Source of the DNA: Gemmatimonas sp.
Lineage (GTDB): Bacteria > Gemmatimonadota > Gemmatimonadetes > Gemmatimonadales > Gemmatimonadaceae
Assembly: GCA_011390805.1 (NCBI GenBank)
Contig: JAABRT010000035.1
Location: 1-33,855, forward strand
Direction of reading: 5' to 3'
DNA length: 33,855 bases
Positions 25,540 through 32,969 of this stretch are shown one piece after another. Numbering within the stretch: position 1 is the first letter of the stretch; the number at the start of each line of letters is the position of its first letter. The notes beneath the pieces are model-generated. The model was not told where the DNA came from and did no database searches. It saw only the letters and a program-made list of their open reading frames with translations. The position numbers were made by a program, and so were the translations under genes.

Positions 25540-26667
25540 TCACTGCTCTTTTGCACTGCTGCGAATCGCCGAGGCCGTGGTTCCGGTGACATGGCGAAAC
25601 GCGCGCGTAAAGCTGGCCTTCGATGCAAATCCGGCGTCCAGCGCGAGCACGAGAGCGCTGCGCTTCTCGTTCGGATCTGCGAGCTGTCGCGCGATCTCTT
25701 CAACGCGCAGGCGGTTCACAAAGCTGTGAAAGGTGAAGCCGAGTCCATCGCGCAGCACACGCGACACAGTTCGTGGGGAAACGTTCAGCTGATGCGCCAG
25801 CGATGCCAGCGTGAGTTGCGGGTCTCTATACCAGCCCTCGTGCTGCACGCGCGCTGTCCACGCTCGTCCCAGCTCCGCGTAGTCGAGCGCCGGTCGCCCG
25901 CGTCGCTGGGTCAGATCGTCATCACCGGCGCGTGACGTCGGCTCAGGCGTGATAATCGGGAAGGTACGGCCCGTCTGACTCACGCCCGAGATGCCAAGTC
26001 CGTACACCAGCACGCCGAGTGCAAGCATGGTGGGCGCACGGGCGGCGTAGTTGAGCGGCGCAATCGTCACGTGCCGAACTGCGGCCACCAGCGCTACCAG
26101 TGCAACGCCACACAGCCCGAGCATCACCACGCGCACCAGTCCAAATCGGTACGCCTCGCGGTTGCTCAGATTTCCCTCCATCCATCGCTGCCACGAGATG
26201 AACACCCGCCACGCCGCGACCGTGTACAGCATCAGCGACGTCAGTACCAGGAGCAGCCCAATGGGTTCTATGTAGGGGAGGTGCACTGTCTCGTACCAAT
26301 ACTGCTTGGCCGGAAGTGGCAGCAGAAAGGCGATGCACTGATAGACGAGTTGCAGCGCGGCCGGCGCCAGATGCAGCCGCACGCGCGCCGGAGCCGCACC
26401 GCGCGCGAGCACCACCACGTAGCTCCAGAGCAGTGGACCAAGTGCGAGCGTCGCGTCGATGGGCAGGAACGTGAGCCACTGCCACCGACTGTACCCTCCC
26501 AGAAAGCCGATCGGATAGGGAATGATGCGCAGCGCGAGGATCGCGACGAGCGCCGCAAGCCAGCCGAGAGCCCGCGTCTGTCGAGCGGCGCGCGCGAGAA
26601 CCAGCGCGAGTATCAGGCCGTTCACAATCGCGGCGATGAGCAGCGGCGTGGTTGTGGGGATGGACAT
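25540..26667 (-). CDS. Membrane-anchored AraC-family transcriptional regulator
   Basis: A 375-residue protein with about seven hydrophobic segments in residues 5-235, then a cytoplasmic AraC-type DNA-binding domain (about 270-372). The DNA-binding part shows LTLASLAHQLNVSPRTVSRVLRDGLGFTFHSFVNRLRVEEIARQL (first helix-turn-helix) and ALDAGFASKASFTRAFRHVTGTT (second helix-turn-helix), the usual AraC signature. The architecture resembles sensor-regulators in which the membrane part detects a signal directly. It is followed on the same strand by the serine hydrolase gene, the likely target, and is divergent from the ankyrin-type gene across 199 bp. The signal is unknown. Confidence 0.9.
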   Translation of the reverse strand: MSIPTTTPLLIAAIVNGLILALVLARAARQTRALGWLAALVAILALRIIPYPIGFLGGYSRWQWLTFLPIDATLALGPLLWSYVVVLARGAAPARVRLHLAPAALQLVYQCIAFLLPLPAKQYWYETVHLPYIEPIGLLLVLTSLMLYTVAAWRVFISWQRWMEGNLSNREAYRFGLVRVVMLGLCGVALVALVAAVRHVTIAPLNYAARAPTMLALGVLVYGLGISGVSQTGRTFPIITPEPTSRAGDDDLTQRRGRPALDYAELGRAWTARVQHEGWYRDPQLTLASLAHQLNVSPRTVSRVLRDGLGFTFHSFVNRLRVEEIARQLADPNEKRSALVLALDAGFASKASFTRAFRHVTGTTASAIRSSAKEQ

Positions 26668-26866
26668 CGGTGCAAGTTACAACCTGCTCACGAATGAACG
26701 TTTCTTGACATACACGCGATGCTCAAGCAAACTGACCGTGCGCGCTCGGAGCGCACCCGGTCCGCGGAAAGGGATGGTCCCATCCGACAGTTCGCAGCAC
26801 CCGCGTCACATCCCTCTTCTTTTCGGGCCCGACAGGCGGACATGGGCCACACCGAAAGGAGGAGTC
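26668..26866. promoter_or_regulatory. Divergent promoter region (AraC regulator / ankyrin protein)
   Basis: This 199-bp gap must drive both divergent genes. A perfect -35 hexamer TTGACA occurs at 26705-26710 on the plus strand, but 17 bp downstream the sequence is CAAACT, a poor -10. The region is a natural place for AraC-regulator binding. Confidence 0.35.
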
Positions 26867-28342
26867 ATGTCCGCAATCCGCCCGCTGCCGCCTCGGCCAA
26901 GCCTCGAGTTCGAGCGCAAAGAAGCCAAGGCGCTGCTGCGCCAGCTGCGTGCCGGCAACGTTGATGCACACCAACGCGCGCGTGCACGACATCCGTTGCT
27001 CGCGCAAAAGGCGCCGTCATCGCTGCAACTTGCCGATGCGCAACTGGTCATAGCTCGAGAGTACGGGTTCGCGAGTTGGACCAGGCTTGTGCGCTACTTC
27101 GAGGGCATGGAGCGTGTGCTGCGCCGCACGCCATGTACCGGCAATCCCGGACTCGGCCGCCCAGAGTGGTACCCGAGGTTTGTGCAGCAGCTCGTTGACG
27201 AACATGAACGGCGCATTCACTCGGCGAGCGCGAAGCTGATCGCGTTTGTGCCGCGCTTCTACGGGCTCTCTCCGGACGAAGCATTTGAACTCGACGCGAC
27301 GGAGCAGGATGCGCAGTTGGCGGTTGCACGCGGCGAGGGTTTCCTGTCGTGGGATTTGCTCATGTCAGCGGTCACTGCGCGATTCGACGAGGTCATGCAA
27401 TCGAAGGAATCCGAGACACCGCGCCGTCGCGCGTACTCTGCAATGCGTGACGCTGACTTGGCACAACTACAACTGGTAGTGCGTGAGCATCCGGAGCTGC
27501 TCACGCCTTCTGAAGACGACATCGCGACCAGTAGGCATTTGCTGTCCACGGCAATCGCAATCGAGCGTACAGCGCATGCAAAGCAGCGTGACCCGATGCG
27601 TATGCGACCCATTATTGATTGGCTTGCGCAGATGGGGTTCGACGTGCAACTGGAGCTCAATCTGCGATTGTGCGGCGACAGTCGCACTACGGCCGAGGAT
27701 GTCGAGTACTGGATCGAGCGCGGCGCCAATGCAAAGTGGATTGCGCCCAACGGCTATTCAGTATTGGAGCACGCCATTGTGCGTTATTGGAATCCAACGT
27801 CGCTTGATCAGCTCGCAAAGCACGCCACGGTGCGAAAGCCATCACTCTGGATTGCCGCGGGGCTTGGGGATGTGGCGGGTGTGCACGGATTTCTTGACGC
27901 AACTGGTCGGCCGACGGCCGCCGCATGTGAACATCGACCGGAGTTCGACGCCATCGGGCCATTCATGCTTGGGTCGAGTCATGGCGATGATCACGCAGAC
28001 GTAATGCATGAAGCGGCGTATCTGGCGTTTCTGAATCAGCGCACTGCTGTGATGGAGTACCTCGTCTCGCGTGGATTCCCCATTGACGAGATACCCATTG
28101 ACATGCCGTACGTGGTGATGGCCGTCGGCGAAAACATGGTCGCCATGGTGGAAACGCTCGTGCGCTGCGGCGCCAACCTCGATCTGCGCGGCACGGTGAA
28201 CGGTAGCGCACGGGAAATGGCGCGAACGATGCTGCTGCACCAGCCGGATAACGCTGACCGGCGTCGCATTGCCGAGTTGTGCGGACTTGATGTGCAAGCG
28301 ATTCTTTCGGCGCGGGAGGCACGCGGGAGCGGCGACGTGTGA
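26867..28342 (+). CDS. Ankyrin-repeat-type protein
   Basis: A 491-residue cytoplasmic protein. AAAGGAGGAG (26856-26865) immediately upstream fixes the start at ATG 26867. The N-terminal region shows LRQLRAGNVDAHQRARARHPLL, with LADAQLVIAREYGFASWTRLVRYFE after it, and a second related unit (EQDAQLAVARGEGFLSWDLLMSAV). This motif often precedes ankyrin repeats in bacterial proteins. Ankyrin-like units are recognisable further on, such as ADLAQLQLVVREHPELLTP, AVMEYLVSRGFPIDEI and NMVAMVETLVRCGANLDLRG. It probably binds protein partners. No catalytic motif is visible, and the neighbours do not reveal a target. Confidence 0.78.
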   Translation: MSAIRPLPPRPSLEFERKEAKALLRQLRAGNVDAHQRARARHPLLAQKAPSSLQLADAQLVIAREYGFASWTRLVRYFEGMERVLRRTPCTGNPGLGRPEWYPRFVQQLVDEHERRIHSASAKLIAFVPRFYGLSPDEAFELDATEQDAQLAVARGEGFLSWDLLMSAVTARFDEVMQSKESETPRRRAYSAMRDADLAQLQLVVREHPELLTPSEDDIATSRHLLSTAIAIERTAHAKQRDPMRMRPIIDWLAQMGFDVQLELNLRLCGDSRTTAEDVEYWIERGANAKWIAPNGYSVLEHAIVRYWNPTSLDQLAKHATVRKPSLWIAAGLGDVAGVHGFLDATGRPTAAACEHRPEFDAIGPFMLGSSHGDDHADVMHEAAYLAFLNQRTAVMEYLVSRGFPIDEIPIDMPYVVMAVGENMVAMVETLVRCGANLDLRGTVNGSAREMARTMLLHQPDNADRRRIAELCGLDVQAILSAREARGSGDV

Positions 28343-28870
28343 GCGATCACCAGAGCGTCAGAAAGTGCAACGCTGCATGACATCGACGGAAATATCGTCT
28401 GCATGAGCGAATCTTCACGTCACCCATTTGCTGTAAACTGACTCAAGCCGCTAGCGCACCCAGTTACAGATGCTGACGATGACCTTGGCCGCCACTGCGA
28501 TGACCCACTCGTGCGTCAAAACCTTCTCTCCAGTCGTCGGCATACCGTAGATGATCGGTCGCCAGACCGTCGGATGAAAGGAAACGCAGCCATTCTCATA
28601 ACTCCGCCACCACGCGCTCGATTCCTGCGAAGCGACGTGCAAAAACCGCCTGCATCGTATTCACGATCGGATGGGTTCCGACGTCGTGCGTCACGTCGGC
28701 GATAGTACGGGGAATGCTCGAGTTGAGCTGCAAGGCGACGTCACGTGCTTCACTCATCACAAGGCGGGGGACACATTCACCTCGCGCGCGAAGCGCTGCA
28801 GGCCGGCGGCGGCACACGTGGCGTACTTCGGATCAAGTGCGAATGTTCGTGTGCGGACGCGTGCGCTGGT
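28343..28870. other. 528-bp stretch without a confident gene; possible decayed gene on the minus strand
   Basis: On the minus strand the frame directly after the vapC stop reads TFALDPKYATC and AGLQRFAREVNVSPAL, then stops at 28757. In another frame an ATG at 28757 opens MSEARDVALQLNSSIP and continues to RRFAGIERVVAEL, ending at 28596. A third frame (28642-28451) gives GCVSFHPTVWRPIIYG. None matches a family I recognise. The sequence of frames could be one gene broken by frameshifts or chance. The rest of the stretch shows nothing. Confidence 0.3.
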
Positions 28871-29278
28871 TCATCCGCGGTACCCGATTACCTCAAGGTC
28901 CGGCACGCGCCGGAAGTGCGCGACATTCGCCGTGACTAACGGCACGTCGTGCGACACACACGTGGCGGCGACCCAAAGATCGTTCGTGCCAATCAGCGTA
29001 CCGCGTGCGCGCAGCTCGCGAGCAAGGCGTCCGTAGACAAGCGCCGACGCTTCATCAACATCAAGCAGCGTGTGAAGTTCGCGCACCGCACGAAGCACCG
29101 GATGGTCCGACCGCTCAAACGCTTCGGCGAACTCCCCCAGCACACTGACTGGCAAGACGAGCTCAGTCTCCGGCGCGGAACGCAGAAACTCGTGCGCCGC
29201 GCCCTGATCCTGTCCCTGCAGGCGCTCGCGCTGCAGGTCGATCAGGAACGATGTGTCGAGCGCGACGCGTCCCGCCAC
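28871..29278 (-). CDS. vapC: VapC-type PIN-domain toxin
   Basis: A 135-residue PIN-domain protein, the usual VapC length, expected to be a Mg-dependent RNase held inactive by its antitoxin. Acidic active-site residues are visible: D8 (VALDTSFLIDL), E49 (VLGEFAEAF) and D100 (GTNDLWVAATC). The fourth position, usually Asp, reads N118 in LVTANVAHF. It starts with GTG at 29278 and overlaps the antitoxin gene by 37 bp, the normal antitoxin-first order on this strand. Confidence 0.88.
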   Translation of the reverse strand: MAGRVALDTSFLIDLQRERLQGQDQGAAHEFLRSAPETELVLPVSVLGEFAEAFERSDHPVLRAVRELHTLLDVDEASALVYGRLARELRARGTLIGTNDLWVAATCVSHDVPLVTANVAHFRRVPDLEVIGYRG

Positions 29279-29508
29279 GGATCCTCCGGCGCTCGGTCGT
29301 TGCTCTGTGCCGTCTCGAGGCGGTCAAGTATGGCTTCGTGCACCGGCGGCAACGCCGTAATCGCCTGGAGCAGCGCGCCGGCAGTTCTAGGCGGCTCAGG
29401 CCATGACGCGCGCTTGATCACCATGGAAAACGACTCGCCACGGGCCCGACGGGCACGCCGGAGGCGTTCGTAGGCTTCGAGATCGATTGAGATTGTCTTG
29501 GATGCCAT
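29242..29508 (-). CDS. vapB: VapB-type antitoxin
   Basis: An 88-residue antitoxin. The N-terminal MASKTISIDLEAYERLRRA is the DNA-binding start of the DUF217/VapB group; the middle SFSMVIKRASWPEPPR continues that domain and the acidic, proline-rich C-terminal half would wrap the toxin. ATG 29508 is the best start because it matches the family's first residues. The palindrome at 29508-29519 covers the start codon and is a likely autoregulatory operator. Confidence 0.83.
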   Translation of the reverse strand: MASKTISIDLEAYERLRRARRARGESFSMVIKRASWPEPPRTAGALLQAITALPPVHEAILDRLETAQSNDRAPEDPWRDASRSTHRS

Positions 29509-29531
29509 ACATGCATGTATATATGCATGCA
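29508..29531. promoter_or_regulatory. Palindromic operator at the vapB start
   Basis: TACATGCATGTA (29508-29519) is a perfect 12-bp palindrome and TGCATGCA (29524-29531) a perfect 8-bp one, both built on ATGCAT. The AT-rich TATATG between them could include a -10 box. The position over the antitoxin start is typical for VapB autorepression. Confidence 0.55.
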
Positions 29532-29725
29532 GTGCAATCGTCAATCGGCGTTGGTGTCGAGGCCGCGGTGCCGCCGTCCCGGCAGAAATGCTGTGAGGCC
29601 CTGGGCAAGAAGTTGCTGCGTTGTGCCCTCCCCTGCCCATCCAGAGGCACCCGCCGCCACCGCGATCGTCGCGGCCCGCAGTGGACGAATGAACGGATCT
29701 TCGCTCCATTCGGGCTCAAAACGAA

Positions 29726-29759
29726 AACGACCCCACATCGAACATGATGCGGGGTCGTT
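29726..29759 (-). terminator. Terminator-like hairpin, downstream of the tRNA-Gly remnant
   Basis: AACGACCCC (29726-29734) pairs with GGGGTCGTT (29751-29759), extended inside by CATC/GATG. On the minus strand the stem is followed by a T-rich TTTTCGTTTT run. It sits just after the 3' end of the minus-strand tRNA-Gly fragment, as a native tRNA terminator would. Confidence 0.6.
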
Positions 29760-29796
29760 CATAACGCCTTGACAATCAACAACTTACACTATGGCT

Positions 29797-29836
29797 GGCG
29801 ACCGGGCTCGAACCGGCGACGTCCAGCTTGGGAAGC
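29797..29836 (-). pseudogene. tRNA-Gly(CCC) 3'-half remnant, copy 1
   Basis: On the minus strand this reads from the anticodon loop (TTCCCAA, anticodon CCC) through the anticodon 3' stem, variable loop and an intact T arm (GCCGG-TTCGAGC-CCGGT). The 5' half (acceptor, D arm and 5' anticodon stem) is absent and unrelated sequence takes its place. It cannot form a working tRNA. Such 3' fragments are typical integrase attachment footprints. Confidence 0.75.
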
Positions 29837-30046
29837 AGCATCCGCGCTACTGAAAAGCGGCGATTCTTCGCGTTCTCCCTCTGAAAGAGTCTACTCGGGC
29901 GCGCGATGCGTGCGCCATTGTTAGCGCAAAACCGTGTCCATACGGGCTCAGTGGGCTCAGTGGGCTCAGTACTGAGAACCATCTACGATACCCCTCGCGG
30001 TACGGCGATCGGCGGCTCACCGTCAAGTCGACCTCCCCTCTGCTGC
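29797..30046. repeat. tRNA-associated direct repeat, copy 1
   Basis: About 250 bp matching 31914-32156 in the same orientation. Identity is very high over the first 180 bp (tRNA 3' half, CATCCGCGCTACTGAAAAGC, GCGCGCGATGCGTGCGCCA, AGCGCAAAACCGT). It diverges in the middle and resumes at TCAAGTCGACCTCCC. The copy contains GGGCTCAGT three times in tandem (29944-29970) and ends that run with the palindrome CTCAGTACTGAG; copy 2 has only two units. Confidence 0.85.
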
Positions 30047-30075
30047 AGTGCGCTTGTTGCGTGTAGCTTTCAGGT

Positions 30076-30312
30076 ATGGTCACTCCGCTGCGATTTCCGG
30101 ACGAAGTCGTGCACAGCGACCCAGAACGCCTAGGCGGTACCCCGGTGTTCGTGGGCACGCGCGTCCCTGTGCAATCGCTCTTCGACTATCTCGAAGCTGG
30201 CGATAGTCTCGACGAGTTTCTGCACCAGTTCCCGTCGGTACGCCGTGAACAGGCCGTTTCCGCCCTCGAATACGCGCGGGATCAAGTAATGGCCGGTGCG
30301 CGTCCTGCTTGA
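30076..30312 (+). CDS. DUF433 antitoxin
   Basis: A 78-residue DUF433 protein, a winged-helix-like antitoxin family. The family pattern is clear: GGTPVFVGTRVPVQSLFDYLEAG, then SLDEFLHQFPSV and EQAVSALEYA. It normally neutralises, and represses together with, the adjacent DUF5615 PIN-like toxin. The toxin gene starts 17 bp before this gene ends. The pair follows directly after tRNA-associated repeat copy 1. Confidence 0.9.
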   Translation: MVTPLRFPDEVVHSDPERLGGTPVFVGTRVPVQSLFDYLEAGDSLDEFLHQFPSVRREQAVSALEYARDQVMAGARPA

Positions 30313-30631
30313 CGAGTCGATTCCGATCGACTTGGTGCGCGATCTGCCAGAGCTCGACGCGCAGACCGTCATCGGCGTTGGTTGGGCAGGACTAAAGAAC
30401 GGTGCGCTGTTGCGACAAGCTGCCGGACAGTTCGACGTCCTTATCACGATGGACAAGAACCTCCAGTTTCAGCAGAACCTTGCCGCGCACACAATTGCTG
30501 TCGTGCTGATTCGTGCCCGCAGCAACCGAATCAGCGATCTTCGCCGGCTGGTGCCGCAGATTCTGGCCGGCGTTGCGAAGAGTTCACCGGGCACGATTTG
30601 TGTTGTGGGACCGTGGGTGTCCAAGCGGTGA
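30296..30631 (+). CDS. DUF5615 PIN-like toxin
   Basis: A 111-residue PIN-like protein of the DUF5615 (Mut7-C-like) family, partner of DUF433 antitoxins and presumed RNase. The opening MRVLLDESIP places the first acidic residues (D6, E7); VLITMDKNLQFQQNL contains the second acidic site, and AVVLIRARSNRISDL the last conserved block. It starts with GTG at 30296 inside the antitoxin gene. Confidence 0.88.
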   Translation: MRVLLDESIPIDLVRDLPELDAQTVIGVGWAGLKNGALLRQAAGQFDVLITMDKNLQFQQNLAAHTIAVVLIRARSNRISDLRRLVPQILAGVAKSSPGTICVVGPWVSKR

Positions 30632-30743
30632 CGGATCGTGTTGATTCAAGACATCCGGTGCAACGCAGTGCCAAACATGGATTCGATGCGAGCGTTTATC
30701 GAACGCAAGCGTGCAAAGAATGCCAGGCGTTAGGAGATCGATC

Positions 30744-31904
30744 TTGCTACAAGTCAAATGGTGTTTGGCTCTTTTTGCTGTATTGAGCGCGCTTCCATTC
30801 GGTACCGTGATGCCGCAGTCAACCGCACGCTGGTCGCTCAATCGCGATTTCGTGCTTGGGCATGACGATCCGAAGATCGAACATGCATTCACCAAGATCA
30901 AAGCAGTGCGTGTGGCGCCCAACGGCAACGTGTTCGTGGCGGACGCTCGAGTGCGCGAAGTCCGTCTCTTCGATGACGGAGGACGCCACGGAAAGCTGGT
31001 GATGCGGGAAGGCAGAGGCCCCGGCGACGTGATCAATATGGGCGAGATGGGCATGCTGGCCGATACGCTGTGGACGACGGACCTCAACCTCAGGCGCATT
31101 ACACTGCTGTCGCAATCGGGTGACGTTCTGCGGACCGTTCCATACGATCCCGACGCGGCGCGTACAGCGGGCGAACCGGTGAGCATGACCATCGCAGGCA
31201 TCCTTCCGAATGGCGAGGCGATTGGTCTGGGTGAGACGAGGAAGACCATGTTTGAGTCCTACGAGCGTAACATCCCGCATCTGTTAGTTCGTGCGAGCCG
31301 CGCGGGACGCGCATTGGATACCATTGCTCAGGTGTCGTTGAAGAACAGTATGTGGATCCATCGCGATGGTTCGTCGATGATCTTCACCATTCAGCGTTTC
31401 TCGGATGCACCGTTCGTGCGTGTCGATGCCAATGCCGGGCGAGCCTATGTCATTGATCGAACGGTCGCCACCAACGTCCGAACTGCCGCTGTGACCGTTA
31501 CGGCGATCCGTCCCTCTGGTGACACGCTCTGGGTTCGTCGGCTGGCCTACAGTCCGCGGCGCATGGAGAGAGCCGCGGCCGACAGTTTTCGCCGTGAGGT
31601 CGAACGCTCGTATTCACGCACGTCGCTCAAAGCCGGTGAGCGGGAGAAGATCGCCTTCATTCCGAACTATCGCCCTCCGGTTTCCGACGCGGTGGTCGCG
31701 GCCGATGGCACCCTGTGGCTGCGCCGCGAAGAGGGGCAACCCGAGGTCGAGTATTGGGTGCTGAATGGACAGGGCACGTTGATCGGCTCAGTGCTGGTGC
31801 CCCGCCAAGTCACTCTGATGGAAGCCAGCGGCGCTCACGTGTGGGGCGTGGAGACCGACGAAGACGATGTCCCGCGTGTCGTGCGATTCACGATTCGTCG
31901 ATAG
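30744..31904 (+). CDS. 6-bladed beta-propeller exported protein
   Basis: A 386-residue predicted secreted protein. The start is chosen as TTG 30744 because AGGAG (30732-30736) stands seven bases before it and a compact signal peptide follows; ATG 30720 and GTG 30711 are alternatives with weaker sites. The mature part has NHL-like propeller blades: AVRVAPNGNVFVADARVREVRLFD, then LWTTDLNLRRITLLSQSGDVLRT, AYVIDRTVA, and DAVVAADGTLWLRREEGQ. This 6-bladed propeller family is common in Bacteroidota and Gemmatimonadota; its ligand is unknown. It lies inside the segment bounded by the two tRNA-associated repeats and is probably cargo. Confidence 0.75.
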   Translation: MLQVKWCLALFAVLSALPFGTVMPQSTARWSLNRDFVLGHDDPKIEHAFTKIKAVRVAPNGNVFVADARVREVRLFDDGGRHGKLVMREGRGPGDVINMGEMGMLADTLWTTDLNLRRITLLSQSGDVLRTVPYDPDAARTAGEPVSMTIAGILPNGEAIGLGETRKTMFESYERNIPHLLVRASRAGRALDTIAQVSLKNSMWIHRDGSSMIFTIQRFSDAPFVRVDANAGRAYVIDRTVATNVRTAAVTVTAIRPSGDTLWVRRLAYSPRRMERAAADSFRREVERSYSRTSLKAGEREKIAFIPNYRPPVSDAVVAADGTLWLRREEGQPEVEYWVLNGQGTLIGSVLVPRQVTLMEASGAHVWGVETDEDDVPRVVRFTIRR

Positions 31905-31911
31905 CGAACAA

Positions 31912-31954
31912 GCGGGCGACCGGACTTGAACCGGCGACGTCCAGCTTGGGGAAC
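31912..31954 (-). pseudogene. tRNA-Gly(CCC) 3'-half remnant, copy 2
   Basis: On the minus strand it carries part of the anticodon region (with one base inserted or changed compared with copy 1), the variable loop, an intact T arm (GCCGG-TTCAAGT-CCGGT) and the acceptor 3' strand GCCCGC. The 5' half is missing, as in copy 1. It is non-functional as a tRNA and looks like an integration footprint. Confidence 0.75.
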
Positions 31955-32156
31955 AGCATCCGCGCTACTGAAAAGCGGCGATTCTTCGCGTTCTCCCTCT
32001 GGAAGAGACTACTTGGGCGCGCGATGCGTGCGCCACTCTTAGCGCAAAACCGTATCCATACGGGCTCAGTGGGCTCAGGACTGGGCGCCATTTACGATAC
32101 TGCAGCGCAGTGTGGAGTGCGTCGGTTCAAGTTCAAGTCGACCTCCCACCTGCTCC
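31914..32156. repeat. tRNA-associated direct repeat, copy 2
   Basis: Second copy of the repeat at 29797-30046, same orientation, about 243 bp. It lies directly after the propeller gene and before the antitoxin/Doc pair. It holds two GGGCTCAG units (32062-32078) against three in copy 1. Confidence 0.85.
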
Positions 32157-32240
32157 ACGCGTGTACCGCGCCGATCTGACGGCGAAGAACTGAAAGCACG
32201 ACACCTGACGAGGGTGAGATCGCCCTACATGTAACCGAGG

Positions 32241-32256
32241 CGCTGACGCGTCAGCG
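32241..32256. promoter_or_regulatory. Perfect 16-bp palindrome upstream of the antitoxin/Doc pair
   Basis: CGCTGACGCGTCAGCG is fully self-complementary. It lies 80 bp upstream of the small antitoxin gene, in a 180-bp non-coding gap. A binding site for the antitoxin is plausible. No T-tract follows, so it is unlikely to be a terminator. Confidence 0.5.
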
Positions 32257-32336
32257 ATCACGCCCGTTGGTACGCACGGAAGCGCCGGCGGCATTGCCAC
32301 TTTCCAATCGCACTCAAATGGGCGTAGCTTCAGATC

Positions 32337-32531
32337 ATGCGCCTTTCCTTTGAGCTCACCGAAGCCCAACAGGGGCTCCTCAACGCCCTTGCCCAGCGGC
32401 TGAATGTGCCCGCAGACGCGATCGCGGCGGCAGCGTTACGCGACCTGCTCGACCGCCGCGAAGCCGCCTTCGAGACGGCGGCGGCGCATGTGCTTGAGAA
32501 GAACGCAGAGCTCTACAAGCGCCTCGCCTGA
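32337..32531 (+). CDS. Small antitoxin paired with Doc
   Basis: A 64-residue protein: MRLSFELTEAQQGLLNALAQ begins it and LNVPADAIAAAALRDLLDRRE follows, a ribbon-helix-helix-like pattern, with an acidic helical tail. It lies 10 bp upstream of a Doc/Fic gene, the usual antitoxin position. I do not recognise the exact family; it is not obviously Phd. Confidence 0.72.
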   Translation: MRLSFELTEAQQGLLNALAQRLNVPADAIAAAALRDLLDRREAAFETAAAHVLEKNAELYKRLA

Positions 32532-32541
32532 CAGCAACTTT

Positions 32542-32940
32542 GTGACGACCCGGTATCTCTCGCTTGCCGAAGTACTGGATCTCTACGACCGGGTACTCAG
32601 AGTCGGCGGTGGATCATCGGCGATTCGTGATCTCGGCGCGTTGGAGTCGGCGCTGGCGCAGCCGCGCGCCACCTTCGGTGAGCAAGAGCTCTACCCCACG
32701 CTCGTCGACAAGGCGACAGCACTTGGACTGTCGCTAATCCGCAATCACCCCTTTGTGGACGGCAACAAGCGCATTGGCCATGCGGCGCTCGAAGTCTTTC
32801 TCGTGCTCAACAGCCACGAACTATCGGCGCCGATCGACGACGCCGAGCGGATCATTCTCGGCGTCTCCGCAGGCACAATCGGACGCGAAGAGTTCGCGGC
32901 TTGGATCGCTTCACGCCTCGTGCCGTTTCAGCTTCGGTAG
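32542..32940 (+). CDS. doc: Doc-type Fic-domain toxin
   Basis: A 132-residue Fic/Doc protein. The start is GTG 32542 (TTRYLSLAEVLDLYDRV matches Doc N-termini); the frame is open upstream inside the antitoxin gene. The Fic active-site loop reads HPFVDGNKR (H69-R77). It has the canonical G-N-K-R of Fic AMP-transferases, where phage P1 Doc has D-A-N-K-R, but lacks the second Arg (IGH follows). Doc proteins phosphorylate EF-Tu; some relatives adenylylate targets. Which reaction applies here is open. Confidence 0.9.
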   Translation: MTTRYLSLAEVLDLYDRVLRVGGGSSAIRDLGALESALAQPRATFGEQELYPTLVDKATALGLSLIRNHPFVDGNKRIGHAALEVFLVLNSHELSAPIDDAERIILGVSAGTIGREEFAAWIASRLVPFQLR

Positions 32941-32969
32941 CTGGCTTGTCGGAAATCGCAGCTGCAGCT

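Noticed and set aside
26705-26710. TTGACA as a firm -35 promoter element for the ankyrin-type gene
   Set aside because: The hexamer is perfect but no acceptable -10 lies 16-18 bp downstream.
29776-32179. Short frames across both tRNA-associated repeats with similar peptides (TEPTEPTEP, LDVAGSSPVA, ATGLEPATSSLG)
   Set aside because: These are translations of tRNA-Gly remnant sequence and of the GGGCTCAGT units. The similarity of the peptides comes from the DNA repeat, not from coding selection.
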